Of a DNA stretch of 64,000 nucleotides, positions 42,228 to 50,594 are shown piece after piece. The position numbers and the translations under genes were made by a program. Origin of the DNA: Flavobacterium phragmitis (lineage in GTDB: Bacteria; Bacteroidota; Bacteroidia; Flavobacteriales; Flavobacteriaceae); contig NZ_FOMH01000003.1 in NCBI RefSeq assembly GCF_900112575.1, forward strand, positions 310,001 to 374,000. Reading direction: 5' to 3'. Each line of letters begins with the position of its first letter. The first letter of the stretch is position 1. Under the pieces are notes generated by a model. The model saw nothing but the letters and a program-made list of their open reading frames with translations, was not told where the DNA came from and made no database searches.

Positions 42228-42794
42228 ATGAAAAAGATTTTAGTTATAGACAATTACGATAGTTTCACTTACAACTTAGTACACTATTTAGAAGATTTAA
42301 ACTGCGAAGTTACCGTTTACAGAAACGATGAATTTGATATTGATGAAATTGCGTCATTCGAAAAAATATTACTTTCTCCAGGGCCAGGAATTCCGGATGA
42401 AGCAGGTCTATTAAAAGCAGTAATCGAAAAATACAGTCCGACAAAAAGTATTCTTGGCGTTTGCTTAGGACAACAGGCAATTGGCGAAGTTTTTGGCGGA
42501 ACACTTTCAAATCTTGATAAAGTATATCACGGCGTTTCGACAAATGTAAAAACGGTGGTAGATGATGAAATTCTGTTTGAAGGCTTAGGAAAAGAATTTG
42601 AAGTGGGAAGATACCATTCTTGGGTTGTAGACACCAACCTTCCTGACGAACTTGAAGCTACTTCATTTGATGAAAACGGTCAGGTAATGTCTTTAAGGCA
42701 TAAAAATTATGATGTTCGAGGCGTTCAATTCCACCCAGAAAGTGTATTAACTCCAAACGGAAAAAAAATGTTAGAGAATTGGGTGAAGAGTTAG
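42228..42794 (+). CDS. trpG: Anthranilate synthase glutamine amidotransferase
   Basis: This 188-residue class I amidotransferase starts ILVIDNYDSFTYNLVHYLE. The nucleophile Cys is in ILGVCLGQQAIGEVFGG, and the His/Glu pair is in GVQFHPESVLTP. It supplies ammonia from glutamine to TrpE. It may also serve p-aminobenzoate synthesis, as some TrpG/PabA do. The start codon follows an 8-bp-unit element. The next trp gene begins about 110 nt downstream. Confidence 0.95.
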   Translation: MKKILVIDNYDSFTYNLVHYLEDLNCEVTVYRNDEFDIDEIASFEKILLSPGPGIPDEAGLLKAVIEKYSPTKSILGVCLGQQAIGEVFGGTLSNLDKVYHGVSTNVKTVVDDEILFEGLGKEFEVGRYHSWVVDTNLPDELEATSFDENGQVMSLRHKNYDVRGVQFHPESVLTPNGKKMLENWVKS

Positions 42795-42860
42795 TGATCA
42801 GTGTTCAGTCCCGAAACTTCGGAATAGTATTCAGTCACAGTTTACAGTTAGAGCAAAAAA

Positions 42861-42904
42861 CTCATTATCTCAGAATCTTAGCAACTTAGAATCTTAAAAA
42901 AAAA
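42861..42904 (+). repeat. 8-bp-unit element before trpD
   Basis: Units CTCATTAT, CTCAGAAT, CTTAGCAA, CTTAGAAT and CTTAAAAA occupy 42861-42900, then AAAA and the trpD ATG at 42905. TTCAGT words lie just upstream at 42803-42850. Confidence 0.8.
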
Positions 42905-43897
42905 ATGAAAACTATATTAAACAAATTAATCAATCATGAAGTGCTTTCTAAAGGAGAAGCAAAACAAGTATTGATTAATATTTCAAGCGGTCAGTATAAT
43001 CCAAGTCAGATTTCAGCATTTTTGACCGTCTTTATGATGCGAAGCATTACAATCGATGAACTTTCGGGATTTCGTGAAGCTTTATTGGAATTATGCATTC
43101 GTGTCGATTTATCAGCTTATAATACTATCGATTTATGCGGAACGGGTGGTGACGGAAAAGATACTTTCAATATTTCTACTTTAGCCTCATTTATTTCTGC
43201 AGGAGCCGGAATTAAAATCGCTAAACACGGAAATTACGGAGTTTCATCTATTTCAGGATCAAGCAACGTGATGGAAAAAATGGGAATTAAATTCAGTAAC
43301 GATCCTGACTTTTTAGAAAAATGCATCGATCAGGCAGGAGTTTGTGTTTTACACGCTCCCCTATTTCACCCTGCGATGAAAAATGTGGGGCCAATCAGAA
43401 AAGAACTGGCTGTAAAAACCTTCTTTAATATGTTGGGACCAATGGTAAATCCATCGTTTCCACAAAATCAATTGGTTGGCGTTTTCAACTTAGAATTGGC
43501 GAGAATGTACGCTTATTTATACCAAAATACTGATGTGAATTTCACCATCTTACATTCGCTTGACGGCTATGATGAAATTTCATTAACAGGTCCAACAAAA
43601 ACCATTTCCAACCACATGGAGGGAATGTTAAATCCGGAAGATTTTGGTGTTCATCTTTTATCGCAAACTGAAATTGAAGGCGGAAAAACCATTGAAGAAT
43701 CTGCCGAAATTTTTACCAATATCATTTCAGGAAAAGGAACTGAAGCACAAAACAATGTGGTTTGCGCCAATGCCGCAATGGCAATCGCAACAGTAACAAA
43801 ATGCTCTCCAAAAGAGGGTTTTGAATTAGCAAAAGAAAGTTTATTGTCTGGAAAAGGGCATCAAGCACTTAAAAAATTACAAGAATTAAGTAAATAA
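42905..43897 (+). CDS. trpD: Anthranilate phosphoribosyltransferase
   Basis: This 330-residue enzyme has an N-terminal helical domain and the signature DLCGTGGDGKDTFNISTLASF. AKHGNYGVSSISGSSNVMEK, NVGPIRKELAVKTFFNMLGP and the C-terminal phosphate/anthranilate site also fit. It transfers phosphoribose from PRPP to anthranilate. The gap upstream has repeats, the gap downstream (72 nt) another 8-bp-type block (43941-43956). Confidence 0.95.
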   Translation: MKTILNKLINHEVLSKGEAKQVLINISSGQYNPSQISAFLTVFMMRSITIDELSGFREALLELCIRVDLSAYNTIDLCGTGGDGKDTFNISTLASFISAGAGIKIAKHGNYGVSSISGSSNVMEKMGIKFSNDPDFLEKCIDQAGVCVLHAPLFHPAMKNVGPIRKELAVKTFFNMLGPMVNPSFPQNQLVGVFNLELARMYAYLYQNTDVNFTILHSLDGYDEISLTGPTKTISNHMEGMLNPEDFGVHLLSQTEIEGGKTIEESAEIFTNIISGKGTEAQNNVVCANAAMAIATVTKCSPKEGFELAKESLLSGKGHQALKKLQELSK

Positions 43898-43940
43898 AAA
43901 CAAACACAAATTTCACGAATTAGCACTAACAAATTTGTGC

Positions 43941-43969
43941 CTTTGTGACTTCGTGGCAAAACAACAACA
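43941..43969 (+). repeat. Short 8-bp-unit block before trpC
   Basis: CTTTGTGA and CTTCGTGG (43941-43956) are followed by an A/C-rich run to the trpC ATG at 43970. The preceding sequence contains CACGAATTAGCAC-type words found also at 44757-44826 and 56229-56388. Confidence 0.6.
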
Positions 43970-44749
43970 ATGAACATTTTAGATAAAATAATAATAGACA
44001 AAAAAAGAGAAGTCATTCTGAAGAAATCAATCATTCCCGTTTCTCAGCTGGAAGCTTCTGTATTTTTTGGAAAACAAACCATTTCTCTTAGTCAGAAATT
44101 AAAAGAAAGTAATTCTGGAATTATAGCAGAACACAAACGCCGTTCTCCTTCAAAATCCATTATCAACAATAATTTTACTGTTGAAGAAGTAGTAAAAGGT
44201 TATGAAGACGCTGGAGCTTGTGGAATTTCAGTTTTGACTGATGGAAAATATTTCGGAGGATCTCTTGACGATTTACTTCTGGCGAGATCATCAGTAAATA
44301 TTCCGCTTTTGCGAAAAGAATTTATTGTAGACGAATACCAAATTTTAGAAGCAAAAGCGCACGGAGCCGATTTAATTCTTTTAATAGCAGCAGTTTTAAC
44401 TCGTGAGGAAATAAAATCTTTATCTGAATTTGCAAAGAAATTAGGCTTGGAAGTTTTATTGGAAGTTCACAATCAGGAAGAACTGGAAAAGTCTATTATG
44501 CCAAGTTTGGACATGATTGGTGTAAATAACAGAAATTTAAAAACGTTTGAGGTAAGTTTAGATTTCAGCAAAGAATTGGCATCACAAATACCGAATGATT
44601 TTGTTAAAGTTTCTGAAAGCGGTATTTCATCAATCGAAGCCATTCAAGAATTAAAACCTTACGGTTACAAAGGTTTCTTAATTGGAGAAAACTTCATGAA
44701 AACCGACAATGCAGGACAAGCCGCAACAGAATTTATTAAACAGCTTTAA
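43970..44749 (+). CDS. trpC: Indole-3-glycerol-phosphate synthase
   Basis: This 259-residue TIM-barrel enzyme has catalytic motifs GIIAEHKRRSPSKS (Lys), VLTDGKYFGGS, LLRKEFIVDEYQILEAKAHG (Lys/Glu), VNNRNLKTF and VSESGISS. It closes the ring of CdRP to indole-3-glycerol phosphate. It is a single-domain enzyme, separate from TrpF, as is usual in this phylum. Confidence 0.95.
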   Translation: MNILDKIIIDKKREVILKKSIIPVSQLEASVFFGKQTISLSQKLKESNSGIIAEHKRRSPSKSIINNNFTVEEVVKGYEDAGACGISVLTDGKYFGGSLDDLLLARSSVNIPLLRKEFIVDEYQILEAKAHGADLILLIAAVLTREEIKSLSEFAKKLGLEVLLEVHNQEELEKSIMPSLDMIGVNNRNLKTFEVSLDFSKELASQIPNDFVKVSESGISSIEAIQELKPYGYKGFLIGENFMKTDNAGQAATEFIKQL

Positions 44750-44756
44750 ATTTAGT

Positions 44757-44914
44757 TTGCCACGAATTTCACAAATTACACTAATTCAATTCGTGGAGAT
44801 TAGTGTAATTCGTGGCAAAAAAATAAAAAAACTTAGCGCCTTTGTGTCTTTGCGCCAAAAAGAAAAAAAAACTTAGTGTCTTAGCGCCTTCGTGGCAAAA
44901 AAACAAATAAAAAA
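44757..44914. repeat. Repeats in the trpC-trpF gap
   Basis: TTTGCCACGAATT pairs with AATTCGTGGCAAA (44757-44820), with ACACTAAT/ATTAGTGT inside. Two further 8-bp-type blocks follow: CTTAGCGC, CTTTGTGT, CTTTGCGC at 44832-44855, and CTTAGTGT, CTTAGCGC, CTTCGTGG, CAAAAAAA at 44872-44903. The trpF ATG is at 44915. Confidence 0.8.
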
Positions 44915-45547
44915 ATGAAACTTAAAATATGCGGTATGAAATATCCTGAAAATATTCTCGAAGTAGGCGCGCTGTTGCCTGACTATATGGGATTTATTTT
45001 CTGGGACAAATCCGCGCGATATTTTGACGGAACGATTCCTGAACTTATAAAAACAGTCAAAAAAGTAGGTGTTTTTGTAGATCAAAGTCGGGAGGAAATT
45101 CTGGAAAAAATCGCAAAATACAATTTACAAGCCGTTCAGTTACACGGAAATGAATCTGTGGAATTTTTATCAGAACTAAAACAACAATTACCGAAAAAAG
45201 TCGAAATTATAAAAGTATTTTCAGCCGATGAAAATTTTGATTTTGAAGTTATAAAACCTTTTGAAGCAGTCAGCGATTATTTTTTGTTTGACACCAAAGG
45301 AAAACTTCCAGGAGGCAACGGAACAACTTTCGACTGGACGATATTAAAAAAATACAATTCCAAAAAACCTTTCTTTTTGAGTGGCGGAATCGGAATGAAT
45401 GAATTAAAAGCTATTGAAGAAATTTCAAAAACCAATTTACCCATCTACGCTGTCGATGTAAACAGTAAATTTGAAATTGAGCCAGGGCTGAAAAACAGAA
45501 ATTTATTTAGCAATTTCAAACGAAAATTTGATGTTGCCAACTTTTAA
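44915..45547 (+). CDS. trpF: Phosphoribosylanthranilate isomerase
   Basis: This 210-residue TIM-barrel protein has KLKICGMKYPENI (catalytic Cys), LQAVQLHGNESVEFL, DYFLFDTKGKLPGGNGTTFDW (catalytic Asp region) and LSGGIGMNELKAIEE. It isomerises phosphoribosylanthranilate to CdRP. It follows trpC across a repeat-filled 165-nt gap, and trpB begins 11 nt after its stop. Confidence 0.95.
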   Translation: MKLKICGMKYPENILEVGALLPDYMGFIFWDKSARYFDGTIPELIKTVKKVGVFVDQSREEILEKIAKYNLQAVQLHGNESVEFLSELKQQLPKKVEIIKVFSADENFDFEVIKPFEAVSDYFLFDTKGKLPGGNGTTFDWTILKKYNSKKPFFLSGGIGMNELKAIEEISKTNLPIYAVDVNSKFEIEPGLKNRNLFSNFKRKFDVANF

Positions 45548-45558
45548 AATTTAAAAAA

Positions 45559-46740
45559 ATGAGTTTTAACGTTAACGAAAAAGGATATTACGGAGAATTT
45601 GGAGGAGCTTACATTCCAGAAATGTTATATCCAAATGTAGAAGAACTACGCCAGAAATACTTAAGCATTATGGATGAACCTGATTTTAAAGCAGAGTTCA
45701 ATCAACTGCTTAAAGATTATGTAGGACGCCCTAGCCCATTGTATTTTGCAAAACGTCTGTCTGAAAAATACAATACTAAAGTTTATCTAAAAAGAGAAGA
45801 TTTAAATCATACTGGAGCGCATAAAGTAAACAATACAATCGGACAGATTTTATTAGCAAAACGTCTGGGCAAAAAAAGAATTATTGCTGAAACCGGAGCT
45901 GGTCAGCATGGTGTGGCAACTGCAACAGTTTGTGCTCTTATGGGAATTGAATGTATCGTTTATATGGGCGAAATTGACATTGCACGCCAAGCGCCAAACG
46001 TGGCTCGTATGAAAATGCTAGGCGCTGAAGTTCGTCCGGCACTTTCGGGTTCAAGAACTTTAAAAGACGCAACGAACGAAGCCATTCGCGACTGGATCAA
46101 CAATCCTGTTGATACACATTATATTATTGGATCGGCAATTGGACCGCATCCTTATCCGGATATGGTAACTCGTTTTCAGAGTATTATTTCAGAAGAAATC
46201 AAATGGCAGTTAAAAGAAAAAGAAGGACGTGAAAATCCGGATTATGTAGTCGCTTGTATTGGCGGTGGAAGTAACGCTGCAGGAACGTATTACCACTTTT
46301 TGCACGAACCAGAAGTTGGAATTATCGCCGTTGAAGCAGCTGGAAAAGGAGTTGATAGCGGTCATAGCGCCGCAACAAGTAAATTAGGAAAAGTTGGTGT
46401 AATTCACGGCTGTAAAACACTTTTAATGCAAACTCCGGACGGACAAATTACAGAACCGTATTCTATTTCTGCTGGTTTGGATTATCCTGGTGTTGGGCCT
46501 TTGCATGCGCATTTAGCACAAAGCGGACGCGGGGAATTTTTCTCTGTAACCGATGACGATGCAATGAATGCTGGTTTACAATTGACAAAATTAGAAGGAA
46601 TTATTCCAGCAATTGAAAGTGCCCACGCTTTTGCAGTTTTGGATCAAAAGAAATTCAAACCGGAAGATATTGTAGTAATCAGTCTTTCTGGACGTGGCGA
46701 TAAAGATTTAGATAATTATATTGATTACTTTAAATTGTAA
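45559..46740 (+). CDS. trpB: Tryptophan synthase beta subunit
   Basis: This 393-residue PLP enzyme has KREDLNHTGAHKVNNTIGQ with the PLP Lys, and AETGAGQHGVATATVCALMG. CIGGGSNAAGTYYHF (phosphate site) and SAGLDYPGVGPLHAHL are also present. It joins indole to serine to make tryptophan, together with TrpA. TrpA is not next to it but about 1.2 kb downstream, beyond two unrelated genes. Confidence 0.95.
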   Translation: MSFNVNEKGYYGEFGGAYIPEMLYPNVEELRQKYLSIMDEPDFKAEFNQLLKDYVGRPSPLYFAKRLSEKYNTKVYLKREDLNHTGAHKVNNTIGQILLAKRLGKKRIIAETGAGQHGVATATVCALMGIECIVYMGEIDIARQAPNVARMKMLGAEVRPALSGSRTLKDATNEAIRDWINNPVDTHYIIGSAIGPHPYPDMVTRFQSIISEEIKWQLKEKEGRENPDYVVACIGGGSNAAGTYYHFLHEPEVGIIAVEAAGKGVDSGHSAATSKLGKVGVIHGCKTLLMQTPDGQITEPYSISAGLDYPGVGPLHAHLAQSGRGEFFSVTDDDAMNAGLQLTKLEGIIPAIESAHAFAVLDQKKFKPEDIVVISLSGRGDKDLDNYIDYFKL

Positions 46741-46811
46741 TAAAAATTGTAATTTGGACGTTGGTTTTTTATAATTGCCAACGCTAACAAATAACGAGAA
46801 AAATCATAATT

Positions 46812-47132
46812 ATGGAACTATTATTCTCATACGGAACACTTAGATCAAAACAAATTCAGATGCAGATTTTTAATAAAGTTTTAGTTGGAACTCAAGATCA
46901 AATATTGGGTTACAAATTAAAAAGTTTACAGATAGAAGAGGAATTTGGAATGGCTGATTATGTTGTTGCAGTACCAAGCGAAAGCCTAGAAGATGTTATA
47001 CATGGTGCTGTTTTTGAAGTTACGAATAACGAATTATTAAAGGTCGATCAATTTGAATCTAATTCCTACAAAAGAGTTCAGGTCAAACTAAAATCAGGAA
47101 GAACGGCTTGGATTTATACGGAAAATAAATAA
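46812..47132 (+). CDS. Gamma-glutamylcyclotransferase/AIG2-like protein
   Basis: This 106-residue protein has the family start LFSYGTLRSKQIQMQIF and the central strands GVTQDQILGYKLKSLQI-like region. The DQFESNSYKRVQVKLKSG part contains the conserved acidic residue. Members of the AIG2/GGCT fold cyclise gamma-glutamyl amines, but many small bacterial ones are of unknown function. It lies between trpB and trpA, 6 nt ahead of the nitrilase-type gene. Confidence 0.82.
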   Translation: MELLFSYGTLRSKQIQMQIFNKVLVGTQDQILGYKLKSLQIEEEFGMADYVVAVPSESLEDVIHGAVFEVTNNELLKVDQFESNSYKRVQVKLKSGRTAWIYTENK

Positions 47133-47138
47133 TTAAAA

Positions 47139-47876
47139 ATGATTTTAGCGGTAGCACAAACAAAACCAAAACGCGGCAATATTGCTTCAAATTTATTAGA
47201 CCATTACAGACTTATTGAATTGGCTGCACAAAATGGAGCACAATTAATTGCTTTTCCTGAAATGTCAATTACTGGATATGAAAGAGAAAATGCTATGGAT
47301 TTCGCTTTCGCCGAAGACGATTACAGGATCGATCATCTGAAAGATTTGGCTACAGATTATAATATTATCATTGTTGCCGGAGCTCCAATTTTAAAAGAAA
47401 ATCAATTGTTTATTGGTGAGTTCATTATTGCTCCAAACGATTCGGTTTCGATTTATACGAAGCAGTTTCTACATGAAGGCGAAGATGAATTCTTCCAGTC
47501 TTCATTTGATAATAATCCGATGATTACTATTGAAGATCAAAATATTTCATTTGCCATTTGTGCGGATATTGACAATCCAAAACATCCGGAAAATGCTTCA
47601 AACAATAAAACTGATATTTATATTGCAAGTATTTTCTTTTCACCAAACGGAATTCCAAATGCGTACAAAGCTTTAAAAAATTATGCTGAAAAGCACAAAA
47701 TGAATGTCTTAATGTCGAATTTCAGCGGTGAATCCTGGGGTTCTCCTTCAGCTGGGCAAAGTGCTTTCTGGAATAATAAAGGAGAATTAGTTGGACAAAT
47801 AAATGATTATGACGCCGGATTATTATTGGTTGAAAAACGAAATGATAATTGGGAAACTAAAGTTATTATCAATTAG
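47139..47876 (+). CDS. Carbon-nitrogen hydrolase (nitrilase superfamily)
   Basis: This 245-residue protein has the C-N hydrolase fold, with the catalytic Glu in AFPEMSITGYE, Lys in IYTKQFLHEGE and Cys in SFAICADIDNP. Conserved C-terminal features include LMSNFSGESWGSPSAGQSAF. It hydrolyses an amide or nitrile of unknown identity. Its place between trpB and trpA, with the GGCT-like gene, suggests co-expression but not a tryptophan role. Confidence 0.88.
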   Translation: MILAVAQTKPKRGNIASNLLDHYRLIELAAQNGAQLIAFPEMSITGYERENAMDFAFAEDDYRIDHLKDLATDYNIIIVAGAPILKENQLFIGEFIIAPNDSVSIYTKQFLHEGEDEFFQSSFDNNPMITIEDQNISFAICADIDNPKHPENASNNKTDIYIASIFFSPNGIPNAYKALKNYAEKHKMNVLMSNFSGESWGSPSAGQSAFWNNKGELVGQINDYDAGLLLVEKRNDNWETKVIIN

Positions 47877-47882
47877 TCTAAA

Positions 47883-47966
47883 CTCCTTCAAGGTTTCCAA
47901 AACCTTGTAGGTATAAATCACTTAAAAACATAAAACACCTACAAGGTTTTGGAAACCTTGAAGGAG
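47883..47966. repeat. 30-bp perfect inverted repeat before trpA
   Basis: A 30-nt left arm (47883-47912, starting CTCCTTCAAGG) and a 30-nt right arm (47937-47966) are exact inverted copies with a 24-nt loop. The alternative trpA start at 47949 lies inside the right arm. It could form a very strong hairpin in the trp mRNA. Confidence 0.85.
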
Positions 47967-47981
47967 AAAAACATACTAAAA

Positions 47982-48743
47982 ATGAATAGAATAACTCAAA
48001 AATTACAAGAAGATAAAAAGATACTTTCCATCTATTTTTCTGCAGGATATCCAAACTTAAATGATACAGTGCAGATTATTCAGGATTTAGAAAAAAACGG
48101 AGTTGATTTAATCGAAATTGGACTTCCTTTCAGTGATCCTTTGGCAGATGGGCCAACTATTCAGGCTAGTTCTACACAGGCACTTCATAACGGAATGACG
48201 ACTCAGATTCTTTTCGACCAGCTGAAAAACATCCGCGAAAGCGTAAAAATTCCGTTGATTATTATGGGATATTTTAACCCGATGTTACAATATGGTGTTG
48301 AAGCTTTCTGCAAAAAATGTGCTGAAATTGGGATTGACGGATTAATTATTCCTGATCTTCCGGTTGATGTTTACGCCGACGAATACAAAGCGATTTTCGA
48401 AAAATATGGTTTGATCAATGTATTTTTGATTACTCCTCAAACTTCAGATGAACGTATTCGTTTTATTGACAGCGTTTCAAACGGATTCATTTATATGGTA
48501 AGTTCTGCAAGCGTTACAGGATCACAGTCTGGCTTTGGAAATACTCAGGAAACCTATTTTGAAAGAATTGCTGAAATGAATTTGAAAAACCCACAAATTG
48601 TTGGCTTCGGAATTTCGAATAAAGAAACTTTTAATCAAGCTACTAAATATGCTAAAGGTGCTATTATTGGAAGTGCTTTTATTAAATATTTAAGCGAAAG
48701 CGGAAGCGGTAAAATTGAAGAGTTTGTTGGAGAGATTCGATAA
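47982..48743 (+). CDS. trpA: Tryptophan synthase alpha subunit
   Basis: I chose the start at 47982 (MNRITQKLQEDKKILSIYF, 253 residues), because the alternative upstream Met lies in the hairpin arm. The catalytic Glu is in LIEIGLPFSDPLADGPTIQ, where the catalytic Asp also lies. MGYFNPMLQYGVEAFCKKC, LIIPDLPVD and GFGISNKETF are conserved. It cleaves indole-3-glycerol phosphate to indole for TrpB. It is the last trp gene of the cluster. Confidence 0.95.
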   Translation: MNRITQKLQEDKKILSIYFSAGYPNLNDTVQIIQDLEKNGVDLIEIGLPFSDPLADGPTIQASSTQALHNGMTTQILFDQLKNIRESVKIPLIIMGYFNPMLQYGVEAFCKKCAEIGIDGLIIPDLPVDVYADEYKAIFEKYGLINVFLITPQTSDERIRFIDSVSNGFIYMVSSASVTGSQSGFGNTQETYFERIAEMNLKNPQIVGFGISNKETFNQATKYAKGAIIGSAFIKYLSESGSGKIEEFVGEIR

Positions 48744-48786
48744 TTAAACGTAAATTACACGGTATTTCAATTTAAGAATCCGTGTT

Positions 48787-50463
48787 ATGCAACAATATTC
48801 TCCAGTAAAAGTATTGTCTATACTTTTCTTAAACTTAATGTTTTGTATGGTATATGCACAAGAAAAATCTACTTTGCGTATACCAACAAAACAAGATACT
48901 TTAAACGGATCAATCACTCCAGAAAGAATTTGGTGGGACATTCAGCATTACGACCTTACTATAAAACCTGATTACACTACCAAAACAATATCGGGAAAAA
49001 ATACAATCGAATACAATATTGTCCAAAAAGAACATTCTGATTTAATGCAGATTGATCTTGTCGCTCCTCTTAAAATTGACAGTATTTTTCAGAAAGGAAA
49101 AAAGATTACTTATACTCAGAATGAAAATATCTGGTACATAAAACTTCCTAAAAAACTTCTTCCTAAAAATAATAAAATCACGATTTATTATTCGGGGAAA
49201 CCTACAGAATCAATAAAACCGCCTTGGGATGGAGGCTTGGTCTGGGCGAAAGATTCCTTAAATCGCCCATGGATTTCTGTTGCCTGTCAGTACAAAGGAG
49301 CTAGTTTATGGTATCCTTGCAAAAATGCCTTATATGATGAACCCGACAAAGGAGCAAGTATTAGTATTTCTGTACCAGACAGTTTAGTAGCAATTGGAAA
49401 TGGACGTTTAAAAAGTAAAATTAAAAAACCTGACAATACTTCAACTTATAAATGGGAAGTCAAAAACCCGATTAATCATTATGGCATTACTTTTTATATT
49501 GGGAATTATATCAATCTCAACGAAACTTTTAATAGTGAAAAAGGTCCTTTAACCATGGACTTCTGGATTCTCGACTATAATAAAGAAAAAGCTATAACCC
49601 ACATGATTCCCGAAGTTAAAATTACGATGAAATCTCTCGAACATTGGTATGGTCCCTACCCTTTTCATGAAGACGGCTTTAAAATGGTTGATGCTCCTTA
49701 CATAGGAATGGAACATCAAAGCGCCATTGCTTATGGCAGTTCTTATAAAAAAGGAACAAACAAAAAAGGAGGCGATATTTCGAATACAGGCTGGGGCAAG
49801 AAAACAGATAAAATTATTGTTCATGAAATAGCTCATGAATGGTTTGGCAATAATATCACAGCAAGTGATATTACTGATAGATGGATTCAGGAAGGATTTG
49901 CCGGTTTAGGTGAAGAACTGGTTATAGCTGATTTGTGTGGCAGACAGGCTGGAAATGAATTTATGAATGGCCGATTCAGAACGATAGAAAATGACAAACC
50001 TGTCATAGGACGATATGGAATAAACGAAGATGGAAGCAACGACAATTATGTAAAAGGCTGGGCTGTTATGCATATGATAGGAGCTATTATAAACGATGAT
50101 CAAAAATTTCGAGAAATATTGCGTGGTCTAAATCGAAATTACCATAATAAAGTTGTTACAACACAGGAAATTGAAACTTATGTAAGTACAAAATCTGGTA
50201 TTAATTTTCAGTATCTATTTGATCAATATTTGAGAACAAACAAGATTCCTGTTTTAGAGTATCAATTTAAAAATGGACTACTCAATTACCGTTATTCAAA
50301 TTGCAACAAAGACTTTGTTATGCCTATAAAAACAAATTGGACAAAAGATATTTGGATACATCCTACCACTTCATGGCAGACACTAAAAATTGAAAATGAG
50401 GCTTCGGCAACAGATCTAAAAGTTGATATTAACTTTTATATAACCGTCCAAAAACCTTACTAA
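48787..50463 (+). CDS. Secreted M1-family aminopeptidase (second)
   Basis: This 558-residue protein has a signal peptide ending CMVYAQ. The N-terminal beta-sandwich has WWDIQHYDLTIKPDYTTKTISG. The zinc site is IVHEIAHEWFGNN (HExxH), with the third ligand Glu in WIQEGFAGLGEE. A GMEH-type sequence (YIGMEHQSAIAYG) stands where GAMEN is found. It cleaves N-terminal amino acids from peptides in the periplasm or outside. It begins 43 nt after trpA and may be read through from it, but the C-terminal half differs clearly from the other M1 gene. Confidence 0.93.
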   Translation: MQQYSPVKVLSILFLNLMFCMVYAQEKSTLRIPTKQDTLNGSITPERIWWDIQHYDLTIKPDYTTKTISGKNTIEYNIVQKEHSDLMQIDLVAPLKIDSIFQKGKKITYTQNENIWYIKLPKKLLPKNNKITIYYSGKPTESIKPPWDGGLVWAKDSLNRPWISVACQYKGASLWYPCKNALYDEPDKGASISISVPDSLVAIGNGRLKSKIKKPDNTSTYKWEVKNPINHYGITFYIGNYINLNETFNSEKGPLTMDFWILDYNKEKAITHMIPEVKITMKSLEHWYGPYPFHEDGFKMVDAPYIGMEHQSAIAYGSSYKKGTNKKGGDISNTGWGKKTDKIIVHEIAHEWFGNNITASDITDRWIQEGFAGLGEELVIADLCGRQAGNEFMNGRFRTIENDKPVIGRYGINEDGSNDNYVKGWAVMHMIGAIINDDQKFREILRGLNRNYHNKVVTTQEIETYVSTKSGINFQYLFDQYLRTNKIPVLEYQFKNGLLNYRYSNCNKDFVMPIKTNWTKDIWIHPTTSWQTLKIENEASATDLKVDINFYITVQKPY

Positions 50464-50535
50464 CTCTGGATAAAATGAATGTAAAGAGTTAAAAACAACT
50501 ACACCGTTTTATGTTAATATTGTGTTAAAATAAAA

Positions 50536-50573
50536 TTAAACAAGCGTTTAAATTAAACAACTGTTTAATTTTG
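50536..50573 (+). promoter_or_regulatory. TetR promoter with two tandem operator palindromes
   Basis: TTAAACAAGCGTTTAA (50536-50551) and TTAAACAACTGTTTAA (50553-50568) are palindromes 17 bp apart. The second overlaps the -7 box TAATTTTG (50566-50573). The layout fits autorepression by the adjacent TetR protein. Confidence 0.8.
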
Positions 50574-50594
50574 CATTCGATTAGAAACAATACC

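Noticed and set aside
42146..44914. Repeat-rich trp gaps as a possible CRISPR array
   Set aside because: Units are 8 bp with no spacers of constant length and no cas genes nearby.
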